Source: VXRD01 sp965232265
Lineage (GTDB): Bacteria; Latescibacterota; UBA2968
Length of the DNA: 64,000 bases
Reading direction: 5' to 3'
NCBI GenBank assembly: GCA_965232265.1
Contig: CBDDPH010000002.1
Location: forward strand, 1,240,001 to 1,304,000
Part shown: in pieces, positions 16,756 through 25,477 of the stretch
Position numbering within the stretch: the stretch's first letter is position 1
How the letters are laid out: each line of letters starts with the position of its first letter
Position numbers and translations under genes: made by a program
The notes under the pieces: generated by a model
Told to the model about the DNA's origin: nothing
Databases searched by the model: none
The model's input: only the letters and a program-made list of their open reading frames with translations

Positions 16756-17718
16756 ATGATGAAAAAATCGATTTCATTCGTCACTGCAATGAGCTTTTTG
16801 CTGTTTTCGATTTGCCCTATTCCGGCAGCCGAAAGCGAAAAGGAAACGCAATACGAACGCGGGATTTACCAGTTGGGACATGATGGCTGGGAGATTGTGG
16901 ATGTGCGGCAGGTATCGGGTACGCGCATCGTGTTAAGCCCCCGGGTGGGTCCTCAAATCGATTTAGAAGAAAGCAATCGCTACGCTTTATTTCAGGGCGC
17001 AACTATTTATACTCAAAAAATAAATCTTCCAATCTTGCGTCTGGGCGTCGCGGGATTTCAATTTGCCGAGTTTATGAAGCGAGACAATGGCAAACTCGCC
17101 ATAAAAATTCAATATCGATCAGGCCCTCGCGTTGAAACGCGGCTGATGAATGTGGAAAGTGAAAATGATCTGCGCCGCCTGAGAGAATACATCGAACACT
17201 TCGATGAAATCGTAAAAGGCGAATACGCGATAACCGACTCTGCCAAAGTCGATGATACCTACCCGAAATATACCCAGGATGCCATCTCTTTCCAGGAACG
17301 CAAGACGCGCTTCCAGGTGCAAACGCGCTTTCCCGGAATGGTGACTCTGAAGGATAAAAAACAAATCAAAGGCGAATTTCTGCCCGCTTATGAAGATCAT
17401 AGCATTTTGATCGAGACGGAATTGCGCGTTCAAAAGATCGCCGTAGATGAAATTCACAAAGTGCAATTCTTTGGGGAACGCGGTTCCGCAGCGATGGAAC
17501 GGGCAATTTTACAGGGGATTGGAGGAGCCGCAACGGGCGCATTGGCCGGGGCACTTGCCGCCTGGCAGACCAATGCCGACGTCAAAGAGACGACACTCTG
17601 GGCCGCCGCAATTTTTGGCATCTTTGGTTTTGTAAGCGGTCTGGTGACAGGTGCCAGAGCCACACAAAGCGGCGAGACCTTCACACTGGGACCTGTTGAG
17701 GGTGACAAGCGGAGATAG
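16756..17718 (+). CDS. Exported protein with C-terminal glycine-zipper membrane segments, unknown function
   Basis: A 320-residue protein with a signal peptide (MMKKSISFVTAMSFLLFSIC...PAA). The middle contains two beta-rich stretches (KMETRLMNVES-like and FPGMVTLKDKKQIKGEFLPA), the second resembling small barrel motifs of surface-charge proteins. The C-terminal part has a Gly/Ala-rich hairpin GIGGAATGALAGALAAW and a second hydrophobic stretch FGIFGFVSGLVTGA, a glycine-zipper pattern. The start is fixed by AAGGAG 6 nt before the first of two consecutive ATG codons. It is followed after 4 nt by the gamma-carbonic-anhydrase-like gene. Family not recognised. Confidence 0.7.
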   Translation: MMKKSISFVTAMSFLLFSICPIPAAESEKETQYERGIYQLGHDGWEIVDVRQVSGTRIVLSPRVGPQIDLEESNRYALFQGATIYTQKINLPILRLGVAGFQFAEFMKRDNGKLAIKIQYRSGPRVETRLMNVESENDLRRLREYIEHFDEIVKGEYAITDSAKVDDTYPKYTQDAISFQERKTRFQVQTRFPGMVTLKDKKQIKGEFLPAYEDHSILIETELRVQKIAVDEIHKVQFFGERGSAAMERAILQGIGGAATGALAGALAAWQTNADVKETTLWAAAIFGIFGFVSGLVTGARATQSGETFTLGPVEGDKRR

Positions 17719-17722
17719 CGCA

Positions 17723-18235
17723 ATGACAATTTTGCCTTATCAGGACAAAACCCCTCACATTGATCCGTCGGCTTATATCGCACCTGGTGCCGTAGTGATT
17801 GGCGATGTCGTAATTGGTGCCCGTGCGAGCATCTGGTTCAACGCCGTGATTCGGGGCGATGTTGAACCCATTGTAATCGGCGAAGGTTCAAACATCCAGG
17901 ATGGCACCGTCGTGCATACCGACCCGGGCTATTCCTGTAATGTCGGCAAAAATGTAACCGTGGGACACAATGCGATCTTGCACGGTTGTCGGATAGAACA
18001 GGGCGTAACCATCGGAATGGGCGCAACCGTATTGACTGGTTCGGCAGTGGGGGAATCGGCACTGGTGGCTGCCCACGCGCTGGTATTGGAAGGGGCAGAG
18101 GTCGAACCTCGCACACTTGTCGCCGGTGTGCCCGCAAAACCGCGTCGCACATTGTCAGATGACGAAGTCGTGCGCTTTTTAAACAATACCAGGAGATATC
18201 AGAAACGGCGTCTGCTTTATATGGGTAAGACGTAA
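17723..18235 (+). CDS. Gamma-carbonic-anhydrase-like hexapeptide-repeat protein
   Basis: A 170-residue left-handed beta-helix protein of the YrdA/PaaY/gamma-CA group. The hexapeptide turns are obvious (IAPGAVVIGDVVIGARASIW, VTIGMGATVLTGSAVGESAL). Three Zn-ligand histidines appear as HTDPGY and then GHNAILHGC. A C-terminal helix packs on the trimer. The active-site Glu/Gln residues of true CamA-type enzymes cannot be confirmed by eye, so anhydrase activity is uncertain; many relatives bind metal without it. GGAG at 17711-17714 fixes the ATG at 17723. Confidence 0.9.
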   Translation: MTILPYQDKTPHIDPSAYIAPGAVVIGDVVIGARASIWFNAVIRGDVEPIVIGEGSNIQDGTVVHTDPGYSCNVGKNVTVGHNAILHGCRIEQGVTIGMGATVLTGSAVGESALVAAHALVLEGAEVEPRTLVAGVPAKPRRTLSDDEVVRFLNNTRRYQKRRLLYMGKT

Positions 18236-18295
18236 GACGCCCACTAACCCCCAGTCTCCAGCCCCCAACTTTAACGCGCTTCAGGAGACCGTTTT

Positions 18296-18853
18296 ATGAA
18301 ACAATGGCTTTTGTGTTTTGCCCTGCTTGCGTTGTACACGGGATGTGGTTCGTCCAATCCCGTGACCCCTGCGCCCGAACCACCTGCTGAAAATACGTAT
18401 GACCACGTCACTGTGGATGACGCCGATGCCTATGTTGCCGACATCAACCGGGCGTTCACATCCATTGACGTCTTTTACGCGGAATACAGCGGCGTAACCA
18501 CCGAGGTTACGTATGACTTGATCCCCCTCTACTGGTCGCGGCAATTTATAAACACCATGATCGCACGGATTCACGCCATTCAATCTACCTTGCACAATAT
18601 GCGTCCCGCAAATCCGTATCTGCTCAAATTACACATCGAGGAATTTGAAGCCGCCTTTGCAGACTATCTCGATGGGGCCACTTTTCTTCGGCAAAATCTC
18701 AATTTTATGACACCAGAAGTTGTAGATGGCCTGAACAGGCGGATGGGAGCGGGCAATGTACACATCATCCGCCTGCAGATATTTCTGCGTGACCTGACCG
18801 GCCTACCAGTGACCTTCGGCGGCAATCCCCCCGGAGACGGGCAGACTTTTTGA
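18296..18853 (+). CDS. Lipoprotein, unknown function
   Basis: A 185-residue lipoprotein with lipobox LYTGC (Cys 17), a Pro-rich linker and an alpha-helical body (TVDDADAYVADINRAFTSID, QFINTMIARIHAIQ, LKLHIEEFEAAFADYLDG). AGGAG lies 8 nt before the ATG. It ends 11 nt before the downstream CxxCH barrel protein and probably shares its transcript. The helical bundle with a proline linker would suit a periplasmic partner of that protein, but this is inference. Confidence 0.72.
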   Translation: MKQWLLCFALLALYTGCGSSNPVTPAPEPPAENTYDHVTVDDADAYVADINRAFTSIDVFYAEYSGVTTEVTYDLIPLYWSRQFINTMIARIHAIQSTLHNMRPANPYLLKLHIEEFEAAFADYLDGATFLRQNLNFMTPEVVDGLNRRMGAGNVHIIRLQIFLRDLTGLPVTFGGNPPGDGQTF

Positions 18854-18864
18854 GAAACAGAATA

Positions 18865-20010
18865 ATGAACAAACACGCGATGTATTTTAGATTATTCGGA
18901 CTGTTAATCCTGTTGGTTTTTTCGGGACAAGCGGATGCCCTCTCGCAGTTTGCATTGCTCACGGCAAATCGATGTGTAAACTGTCACATCACCGCGCAGG
19001 GCGGGGCACAGAGAGACGAATTGGGACAGTACTCAATGGACGGCATAGGATTGCTCGCACCCAATTACGTCTTACCGGGCAAAACCGCTTATGCCGATGG
19101 CCTGGTACTCATGGGCGCAGACCTGCGCGGACAAATGGCGCGATCACATACATCGCCTGAAGCCGAGCGCAAAGTATTTCCGATGCAAGCCGCGCTATAC
19201 AGCGTTGTCCGCCCCTCAAATGCCTTGAAAATCGAAGGCTCTTATAATTTTGGCCCCGAAAAATACGCGGGACAGCGCGCGTGGACAGCATCGGCGATTT
19301 ATCAACCCAATTACAACTGGCCCGCATTGCGCGTGGGGCATTTTCAGCCAACCATTGGCATGCGGTATGACGACCACACCATGCTCGTGCGCCAAACACC
19401 CGACGTTGCCGGAGCCACATCGCTGATCGCGCCCAATTACGCAGAATACGGCGCAGAGTTGCACTATTACAAAAAACTGTGGCTATCGCTAACCGCGGGC
19501 ATTTATTCTGCCCGCGCACTCTCTGAAAACACCGTAGGAGACGCCTCCTTGATCGAAGACCGCGACAAACCTTCATTCCTGGGGCGTATAGTACTATGGC
19601 CCAGATTGGTCGAACAAAGAATGAATTTTTATCTGGGAGGGTCGTGGCTCAAAAACGGCGACTTTTTGATGACCAATCTCTTTGCGGGCGTCGGATTGCA
19701 GGACAAGATCGCCCTCATGGCCGAATATGTCCTATCCGATAAGGAAGGTGTGCAAGAAGCAAAAACCGCTTCACTTGATATCACGCTTCAAGCAATACCC
19801 GGACTGCTTTTGTTCGCGCGGGGGGAAACCGGCGAAATAACGCATATCCGCACTTCAGCGCGCTCTGTCGATCTGACAACACGACAGGCCGTACTTGGCA
19901 TACAAATTTTTCTCACACCGCAAATTGAATTGCGCCCCGAGTATCGCATCCTCGACACAGAGACCTTCCGCTCATCGCGCTACGCATTACAACTTCATGT
20001 GTTTTATTAA
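18865..20010 (+). CDS. Outer-membrane barrel protein with an N-terminal CxxCH haem motif
   Basis: A 381-residue exported protein. After the signal peptide (ending SGQADA) comes a single c-type haem motif CVNCH in ALLTANRCVNCHITAQGG, then a barrel-like body with regular amphipathic strands (NALKIEGSYNFG, TASAIYQPNYNWPALRVGHF, WLSLTAGIYSAR) and a C-terminal ALQLHVFY ending in an aromatic. The layout resembles decahaem-porin companions or haem-bearing barrels, though only one haem site is seen. ATG 18865 is preferred; an in-frame TTG at 18850 overlaps the previous stop. It precedes a small membrane protein by 18 nt. Confidence 0.72.
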   Translation: MNKHAMYFRLFGLLILLVFSGQADALSQFALLTANRCVNCHITAQGGAQRDELGQYSMDGIGLLAPNYVLPGKTAYADGLVLMGADLRGQMARSHTSPEAERKVFPMQAALYSVVRPSNALKIEGSYNFGPEKYAGQRAWTASAIYQPNYNWPALRVGHFQPTIGMRYDDHTMLVRQTPDVAGATSLIAPNYAEYGAELHYYKKLWLSLTAGIYSARALSENTVGDASLIEDRDKPSFLGRIVLWPRLVEQRMNFYLGGSWLKNGDFLMTNLFAGVGLQDKIALMAEYVLSDKEGVQEAKTASLDITLQAIPGLLLFARGETGEITHIRTSARSVDLTTRQAVLGIQIFLTPQIELRPEYRILDTETFRSSRYALQLHVFY

Positions 20011-20028
20011 CACCTGTGTGGAGAACCC

Positions 20029-20271
20029 ATGTGGAAAACCATCAGCGTGATCGCGTTTGTCCTCGCAATAGGTGTGGGCGCAAAGTGGATCACAGACGGA
20101 ACGCAGATCTTCACAAAGAACAAGCAGCAAGTGGTTGTCGTAGATGAAATGTTTGGCACTGAGAGCGTTGAGTGGAAAGAAGGATTCTGGTTGGGATTGG
20201 ACATCGCGGGACCAACAGCGGGCGTGTTGATCGCGGTGGGGATTTTGGGCTTGTACAAAAGCAGGAAATGA
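20029..20271 (+). CDS. Small two-helix membrane protein
   Basis: An 80-residue protein with hydrophobic helices at about 4-19 and 56-75 joined by a charged loop and ending KSRK, which should be cytoplasmic. GGAG lies 6 nt before the ATG. It is the last gene before a strong terminator, so it closes the plus-strand transcript with the haem-barrel gene. Function unknown. Confidence 0.65.
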   Translation: MWKTISVIAFVLAIGVGAKWITDGTQIFTKNKQQVVVVDEMFGTESVEWKEGFWLGLDIAGPTAGVLIAVGILGLYKSRK

Positions 20272-20288
20272 AGCACTTTACTTTAGTC

Positions 20289-20338
20289 GAGCGTCAGAAA
20301 TGGGTATAACCGCCACCCTTTCCCGACGCTCTTTTTTT
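20289..20338 (+). terminator. Rho-independent terminator closing the plus-strand operon
   Basis: A 7-bp stem GAGCGTC / GACGCTC (20289-20295 with 20325-20331) is followed by seven T. The T-run overlaps the stop codon of the convergent ileS. Confidence 0.8.
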
Positions 20339-23300
20339 ATGCCACAACTTTAATATCAAACATCACCGTGTGACCCTCTATATCAATCGCATCGCCATCC
20401 ACCTCATCTGCGCGAACCAATCTCGTACAGAGCGTCTCACCCATGATATAATCTCGAAACTGATCGAAAGCAGGTGCCAGAGAATTGCCACTGTCCATAT
20501 AGGTCACCGCAATCCGATCTGACACATCCAGCCCCTTCTCCTTGCGGATATTCTGAATCACATGGACGATCTCGCGCGCCAGACCTTCGCGTACCAAATT
20601 TTCATCCCTGTGCAAATCCAGCGCCACCGTAATATCGCCTTCATTTGCCACAGCCATATCTTCTTTCTCCTCGCGCTGGATCAGAATATCATCCACCGTG
20701 AGATCTAAAGACTCCGCACCATCCAGTTCCAATGTCAGCGCGTGACCTTCGCGCAAAAATTGGATTTCCTCAAAGCCGAGACCCGCAATCTTCCCCGCAG
20801 CCACCTTCATATTTTTTCCCAACCTCGGACCCAGTGCTCTGAAATTGGCTTTTGCAGAAAGCGTCACCACAGCCTCTTCATCGTCGCGAATATCCACCTC
20901 TTTCACATTTAACTCATCCGCGACAATATCCTGTAACGCCCTGAGATCTTCGCGCACATCCTCGTGCATAGACACGAGAATCGCCGTACGCAACGGATGT
21001 CGGGTCCTCGCATTGGCCTGACTCCGCAAAAACCTGCCCAACCCAACCGCTGTTCGCGTACGCGCCATCTGCTGTTCGAGTTTCTCATCGAGATCGGCTT
21101 CGATCACATCGGGGTAATCGCACAAATGAACGGACTCCGGCATATCGCTCGCGCGCAAATTTCGGTAGATCGTCTCCGTGATAAACGGCGCAAAAGGCGC
21201 CAGTGCTTTGACCAGCGTCAAGAGCACGTGGTAAAGCGTGGCATAAGCAGACAATTTATCGCTGTCATTATCGCTCTTCCAGAACCGCCGTCGGCTGCGC
21301 CGGATATACCAGTTGGTCATATCGTCGATAAATGTTGCAAATCGCGTGGCTGCTGTCTGCAAATGACAGCGGTCCAGACCCTGGCGAATATCGCGCACCA
21401 GATGATTCAAACGCGCGCGAATCCAGCGGTCGAGCGGATGATCTGACCGATCCGACGTGGGCTGCCAATTATCGACACGCGCATAAGTCACCAGAAAACT
21501 GTACGCATTCCACAAAGGCAACAGGACGCTGCGCATCGTCTTTTGAACCCCCTGTTCCGAAAACGCGAGATCTTCCCCGCGCACCACAGGAGAAGACAAC
21601 ATATTGAGACGCAGTGCATCCGCACCATAGGTATTCATAATATGCATCGGATCGGGATAATTCTTCAACCGCTTGGACATTTTGCGCCCATCTTCCGCCA
21701 GGATCATACCATTGACCACCACATTCTCAAACGGCGGACGATCAAAAAGAGCGGCACCGAGCACCACAAGCGTATAAAACCAACCGCGCGTCTGATCCAA
21801 TCCCTCGGCGATAAAATCCGCTGGAAAATGCGCGTCCAGCCACGCCTTGTTCTCAAACGGATAATGGCGTTGTGCATAGGGCATCGAACCGCTCTCAAAC
21901 CAGCAATCGAGCACTTCGGGCACGCGGGTCAATGCCCCCGTTTCACCCTCAATAATCACGGGATCCATAAAATGCTTGTGGATATCGTCAAATTTCCCAC
22001 CCGTGCGTTCCTCCAGTTCGCCGATAGAGCCAACACACACGGTCTCGCCCGTCTCCTCGTTTCGCCACAGGGGAAGCGGGCAACCCCAATAGCGATTGCG
22101 GGAAATCGCCCAATCCCGCGCATTTTCCAGCCAATTGCCAAAACGCCCCGCCTTGATATGTTCGGGCACCCAGTGGATTTGCGCGTTTGCACGGAGCATC
22201 TTCTCTTTAATTTTCTCAATATTGACAAACCACGTCGAAATCGCCCTGTAAATCAGGGGCGACTCACACCGCCAGCAATGGGGATAACTGTGGTGATGTG
22301 TAGAACGGTGAACCAGCTTGCCCTCCGCTTTTAAGCGATTCACAATATCGCCATCACAGTCCTTGACAAAACGCCCTTCGTAGTCATGTACCTCAGACGT
22401 AAAACGGCATTCGGCATCAATCGGACAAACAGACGGAACGCCGTGAACGCGACCGGCTTCGGCATCGTCCTCGCCAAATCCAGGTGCCGTGTGGACAACA
22501 CCCGTCCCCTCATCAGTCGTCACAAACTCGGCGGTAATAATGCGGAACGCCCCCTCCGCGCGCAGATCTTCAAAATAGGGAAAAAGCGGTTCGTATTGCA
22601 GACCCAGAAGTTCCCGTCCCTTTACGGTCCTGACGATCTCGGGCCTGCCCGAGGGATAATAGGTATCCACACGCGCCTCAGCGAGAACGTACGTCACATC
22701 CTCATCTTTGACATACACATAATCTATATCTTCATGCACAGTCATTGCCAGATTTGACGGCAGTGTCCAGGGCGTCGTCGTCCACGCCAGCAGATATGTA
22801 TCCGATTCTTCTTTGAGTTTAAACGCAACGGTAATAGCCGGATCCTGCACCATCTCATACCCCTGATTGGCTTCAAAATTGGACAGAGGTGTCGCATCCC
22901 GGGGACAGTAAGGCAAAATTTTGTGTCCCTCGTAGATCAAGCCCTTGTCCCAAAGCTGTTTGAACACCCACCAGATAGACTCCATGTAATCGCGGTCCAT
23001 CGTGCGATATCCGTTTTCAAAATCGACCCAGCGCCCAATGCGTTTGACAAATTGTCGCCACTCGGCAGTATAGCGCAAAACAATACCCCGGCATGCCTCA
23101 TTGTACTCCGCAATCCCGTACTCTTCAATCTCGCTTTTGCTATTCAAGCCCAGCTCCTGGCTGAGCTCGTATTCTACGGGCAAGCCGTGACAATCCCATC
23201 CAAAGACGCGATCTACGTATTTGCCATTCATAGTTTGATAGCGCGGAATCACATCTTTGATCGTCCCCGCCAGCAAGTGTCCGTAATGCGGCAAACCCGT

Positions 23301-23450
23301 CGCAAAAGGCGGCCCATCGTAAAAAACGTATTCGTCGTTATTCTTTCGGATCTCGAGCGATTTTTCAAACGCCCTGATCTCATCCCAAAAAGCGAGCACC
23401 CTCTCTTCCTCTTTGGGAAAATTCACATTTGTATCTACTTTCTCAAACAT
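20337..23450 (-). CDS. ileS: Isoleucyl-tRNA synthetase, long (eukaryote-like, type 2) form
   Basis: A 1037-residue class I synthetase charging tRNA-Ile. The HIGH-type motif reads HYGH (55-58) in PPFATGLPHYGHLLAGTIKD, and the KMSKR loop reads GRKMSKRLKNYPDP near residue 600. The editing domain has the TEWR/TDEGTGVVHTAPGFGEDD region (TTDEGTGVVHTAPGFG). Length and motifs match the IleRS2 clade (eukaryotic, archaeal and some bacterial enzymes), which is usually little affected by mupirocin; that property is inferred. The ATG at 23450 is followed by the family's MFEKVDTN start. It lies downstream of a small peptide unit that ends in a terminator. Confidence 0.97.
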   Translation of the reverse strand: MFEKVDTNVNFPKEEERVLAFWDEIRAFEKSLEIRKNNDEYVFYDGPPFATGLPHYGHLLAGTIKDVIPRYQTMNGKYVDRVFGWDCHGLPVEYELSQELGLNSKSEIEEYGIAEYNEACRGIVLRYTAEWRQFVKRIGRWVDFENGYRTMDRDYMESIWWVFKQLWDKGLIYEGHKILPYCPRDATPLSNFEANQGYEMVQDPAITVAFKLKEESDTYLLAWTTTPWTLPSNLAMTVHEDIDYVYVKDEDVTYVLAEARVDTYYPSGRPEIVRTVKGRELLGLQYEPLFPYFEDLRAEGAFRIITAEFVTTDEGTGVVHTAPGFGEDDAEAGRVHGVPSVCPIDAECRFTSEVHDYEGRFVKDCDGDIVNRLKAEGKLVHRSTHHHSYPHCWRCESPLIYRAISTWFVNIEKIKEKMLRANAQIHWVPEHIKAGRFGNWLENARDWAISRNRYWGCPLPLWRNEETGETVCVGSIGELEERTGGKFDDIHKHFMDPVIIEGETGALTRVPEVLDCWFESGSMPYAQRHYPFENKAWLDAHFPADFIAEGLDQTRGWFYTLVVLGAALFDRPPFENVVVNGMILAEDGRKMSKRLKNYPDPMHIMNTYGADALRLNMLSSPVVRGEDLAFSEQGVQKTMRSVLLPLWNAYSFLVTYARVDNWQPTSDRSDHPLDRWIRARLNHLVRDIRQGLDRCHLQTAATRFATFIDDMTNWYIRRSRRRFWKSDNDSDKLSAYATLYHVLLTLVKALAPFAPFITETIYRNLRASDMPESVHLCDYPDVIEADLDEKLEQQMARTRTAVGLGRFLRSQANARTRHPLRTAILVSMHEDVREDLRALQDIVADELNVKEVDIRDDEEAVVTLSAKANFRALGPRLGKNMKVAAGKIAGLGFEEIQFLREGHALTLELDGAESLDLTVDDILIQREEKEDMAVANEGDITVALDLHRDENLVREGLAREIVHVIQNIRKEKGLDVSDRIAVTYMDSGNSLAPAFDQFRDYIMGETLCTRLVRADEVDGDAIDIEGHTVMFDIKVVA

Positions 23451-23481
23451 TAAAAACTCCTATCAGGATGGGCAGAGCCTG

Positions 23482-23504
23482 CACTGGAATGCCTCTATCC
23501 AGTG
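23482..23504. repeat. CACTGGA palindrome repeat, copy 1
   Basis: CACTGGA / TCCAGTG inverted arms with 9 nt between. A copy with similar flanks (GCAGAGC...TGC) in opposite orientation is at 28347-28369. Confidence 0.55.
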
Positions 23505-23589
23505 ATGGAAGGATGAACAGGATACCCCCAACCCCACCCATTAGATTAGATGCTAAAGATTTATTTTAAAAACTGTCCAAACTATTGCA

Positions 23590-23623
23590 CAAAAAAACCG
23601 CCACGGCAAACGCCTCTGGCGGT
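23590..23623 (-). terminator. Rho-independent terminator between the small peptide and ileS
   Basis: A 7-bp stem ACCGCCA / TGGCGGT (23597-23603 with 23617-23623) is followed on the minus strand by seven T. It begins 24 nt after the stop of the 45-residue frame and about 140 nt before ileS, so it either ends the small transcript or acts as an attenuator for ileS. Confidence 0.85.
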
Positions 23624-23646
23624 GTGTCATACAAAAAGTATATAAC

Positions 23647-23784
23647 TTAAGACAAACAACACCCCACAAGCGTCTCCGCGGCATAAATACGTATAACCCC
23701 AATGGCACTGCCCGGTGTCAGATAACCTGTCACCTGGGCAGGACCCTTTCTCAGTTGTGGGGACTTTTGACGGGTAGCGTTCAT
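23647..23784 (-). CDS. 45-residue peptide in its own promoter-terminator unit
   Basis: The frame begins MNATRQKSPQLRKGPAQVTG and ends AAETLVGCCLS. AAGGA (23792-23796) lies 7 nt before the ATG, a near-consensus promoter lies just upstream and a terminator lies just downstream, so this is a well-formed small gene. The first half is basic; the second half is hydrophobic with Gly/Thr/Ser and a terminal Cys-Cys pair. It could be a modified-peptide precursor, a small regulatory peptide, or a leader peptide controlling ileS (it has three Ile codons within six at residues 28-33). No modification enzyme is adjacent; the upstream neighbour is a transporter-like protein. No family recognised. Confidence 0.6.
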   Translation of the reverse strand: MNATRQKSPQLRKGPAQVTGYLTPGSAIGVIRIYAAETLVGCCLS

Positions 23785-23813
23785 GTAATAATCCTTTTTT
23801 GTCAGCGCGATTA

Positions 23814-23842
23814 AAAATAGAGGTTTTGACATTTTGTGTCAA
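23814..23842 (-). promoter_or_regulatory. Near-consensus sigma70 promoter for the 45-residue peptide
   Basis: Minus-strand TTGACA (23837-23842), exactly 17 nt, then TATTTT (23814-23819). It lies immediately after the stop of the upstream transporter gene. Confidence 0.75.
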
Positions 23843-23851
23843 GCATTCACT

Positions 23852-25135
23852 CTAAAAATCGGCAACTTCCTCTGAAACCCGTAGCCGCCGGTCCCTATCA
23901 TCTTCCGATCTCGTAATTGCCCACGCGATCCAGCTCCATACACCCAACGCGCCCAAAGCGACAAGCGGATATACTGACCCCGGCAACCGCCCAATATTGA
24001 AAACCCTGTAAGAAATGGTCCCCGCCAGTGCAATCAATCCCGAAGTCATCCCCTTTGACGCGCGATAGCCAAAGGCATCGATCACTTCTTTTGCCCGGTA
24101 CCTCGCATCAAACGAAAGCGGAATATAGAGCAACTCTTTTGCCGCCCGAAACACCGAGTAATCCAGCGTCTTAAACACCAGATAAGCCAGTGCGCCAGTA
24201 GTCAGAGTCGGATAAGCCAACAACACCCCACACGTTATCAGATGAACCACCGGAATACCGAGATGTGCGGTTCTCAACGATACAAAATGCAACAACAGGG
24301 GCGCAACGCCAAACTGAAACACAAATGCACATGCATTCAACAACGCATAAAAATACCCAAAATACGCGGTGCGTTCGTCCTGCACTGGAAGAGCCGTTTC
24401 CACCAGCCCACTGAACCGCAAATCCAGCACCGCCGACACCATCTGCGTCACAAAAATCAAGCCTGCGAGATAGCGCAAAGTTGGCATATCTCGAAACAAA
24501 CCCAATGCCAGCTTGCCTCGCTTTTCCGGCTCAGGGATTGGCACACCCCCCAAACCATAAGCCCACCACGCCAGAACGGCTGCTGGCAGCAGAGATAACC
24601 CTGCAAAAATCAGCAGATGTTCACTGCCTATCACCTTCGCCGTTTGTCCGACAATCAACCCCCCACAAATCGCACCCACCGACGCAATACCACAGATCGG
24701 ACCATTGTACTTTCGCCCCTGATCATCGCGCAAAATACTGTTGATAAACGACCAGTACTGTTCAATAATCAGCACAATATACGCTTCGCGCAGCACATAT
24801 AACACCCCGACCGCCGGATGAAAACCCCATAAAATCCCCCCGTAACACGCCAGAATACCCCCACCCGAAAGCAGAGACGTCAAAAACAGAGTCTGTCGCG
24901 ACCCAAACCGCGACAACAACACCCCGTACATCCAAACCATACCAAACGTACCCAGAGGCGCCAGTGTCATCACAAAAGGCAAATTGTGCGCCCCATACGC
25001 CCCGATAAACAACGACGTGGATACACTCCGCACAAACTCATAGCCACACAACAAAAAACTCGCTGCAAATCCCACCGCCAATGCACCGGCAACAGGTCGT
25101 CTATTTTTTTTTAATTTCGACATGGGGAACGTCAT
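23852..25135 (-). CDS. ATP/ADP-translocase (NTT/TLC)-like or MFS membrane transporter
   Basis: A 427-residue polytopic protein with about 12 hydrophobic segments. The segment FKTLDYSVFRAAKELLYIPL, followed by SFDARYRAKEVIDAFGYRASKG, matches the conserved region of the NTT nucleotide transporter family, which in non-parasitic bacteria is mostly of unknown substrate. A central charged loop (GVPIPEPEKRGKLALG) separates two halves. Start uncertain: ATG 25135 or 25123, neither with a ribosome site. The higBA promoter starts 2 nt upstream, divergent. The small peptide unit follows at once. Confidence 0.75.
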   Translation of the reverse strand: MTFPMSKLKKNRRPVAGALAVGFAASFLLCGYEFVRSVSTSLFIGAYGAHNLPFVMTLAPLGTFGMVWMYGVLLSRFGSRQTLFLTSLLSGGGILACYGGILWGFHPAVGVLYVLREAYIVLIIEQYWSFINSILRDDQGRKYNGPICGIASVGAICGGLIVGQTAKVIGSEHLLIFAGLSLLPAAVLAWWAYGLGGVPIPEPEKRGKLALGLFRDMPTLRYLAGLIFVTQMVSAVLDLRFSGLVETALPVQDERTAYFGYFYALLNACAFVFQFGVAPLLLHFVSLRTAHLGIPVVHLITCGVLLAYPTLTTGALAYLVFKTLDYSVFRAAKELLYIPLSFDARYRAKEVIDAFGYRASKGMTSGLIALAGTISYRVFNIGRLPGSVYPLVALGALGVWSWIAWAITRSEDDRDRRLRVSEEVADF

Positions 25136-25136
25136 A

Positions 25137-25165
25137 TTGACAGGTGTCGTGTTATATGTTAAAAT
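25137..25165 (+). promoter_or_regulatory. higBA promoter
   Basis: TTGACA (25137-25142), a 17-nt spacer and TAAAAT (25160-25165), 22 nt before the higB start. Confidence 0.75.
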
Positions 25166-25176
25166 TTAAATTTTAA
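25159..25176. promoter_or_regulatory. Palindromic operator overlapping the higBA -10 box
   Basis: A perfect 18-bp palindrome TTAAAATTTAAATTTTAA covering the -10 element and start region. HigA-type antitoxins repress their own promoter at such palindromes, so this is the likely HigA site. Confidence 0.5.
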
Positions 25177-25186
25177 GGATATCGCA

Positions 25187-25465
25187 TTGATATTGAATTT
25201 TAGACATCGCGGATTGAGACGACTCTATGAAAGAGATGACTCGCGTGGTGTGAATCCGGAACATGTGAGTAAACTAAAAAATATTTTGGCACGACTCGAA
25301 GTAGCCGAAAGTCCAGTAGATATGAATTTTCCCGGTTTTCGTTTACACCCACTCAGAGGAAATCGGTCCGGCTTATGGGCCATAACAGTGCGTGCAAACT
25401 GGCGCGTCACCTTCCGATTTGAAAAATCAGATGTGGCCGATGTCAATTATGAAGACTATCATTAG
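25187..25465 (+). CDS. higB: HigB-type toxin (RelE/ParE superfamily)
   Basis: A 92-residue mRNA interferase of the HigB family. Typical features are the start MILNFRHRGLRRLYERDD, the region FRLHPLRGNRSGLWAITV and the tail NWRVTFRFEKSDVADVNYEDYH. The TTG start is supported by AAGGA 7 nt upstream and by alignment with the usual MI-SFRHKGL start of the family. As is normal for higBA, the toxin comes first, and the antitoxin follows after 12 nt. Intact by eye, so the module is probably functional. Confidence 0.93.
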   Translation: MILNFRHRGLRRLYERDDSRGVNPEHVSKLKNILARLEVAESPVDMNFPGFRLHPLRGNRSGLWAITVRANWRVTFRFEKSDVADVNYEDYH

Positions 25466-25477
25466 AAGGAGAATATC

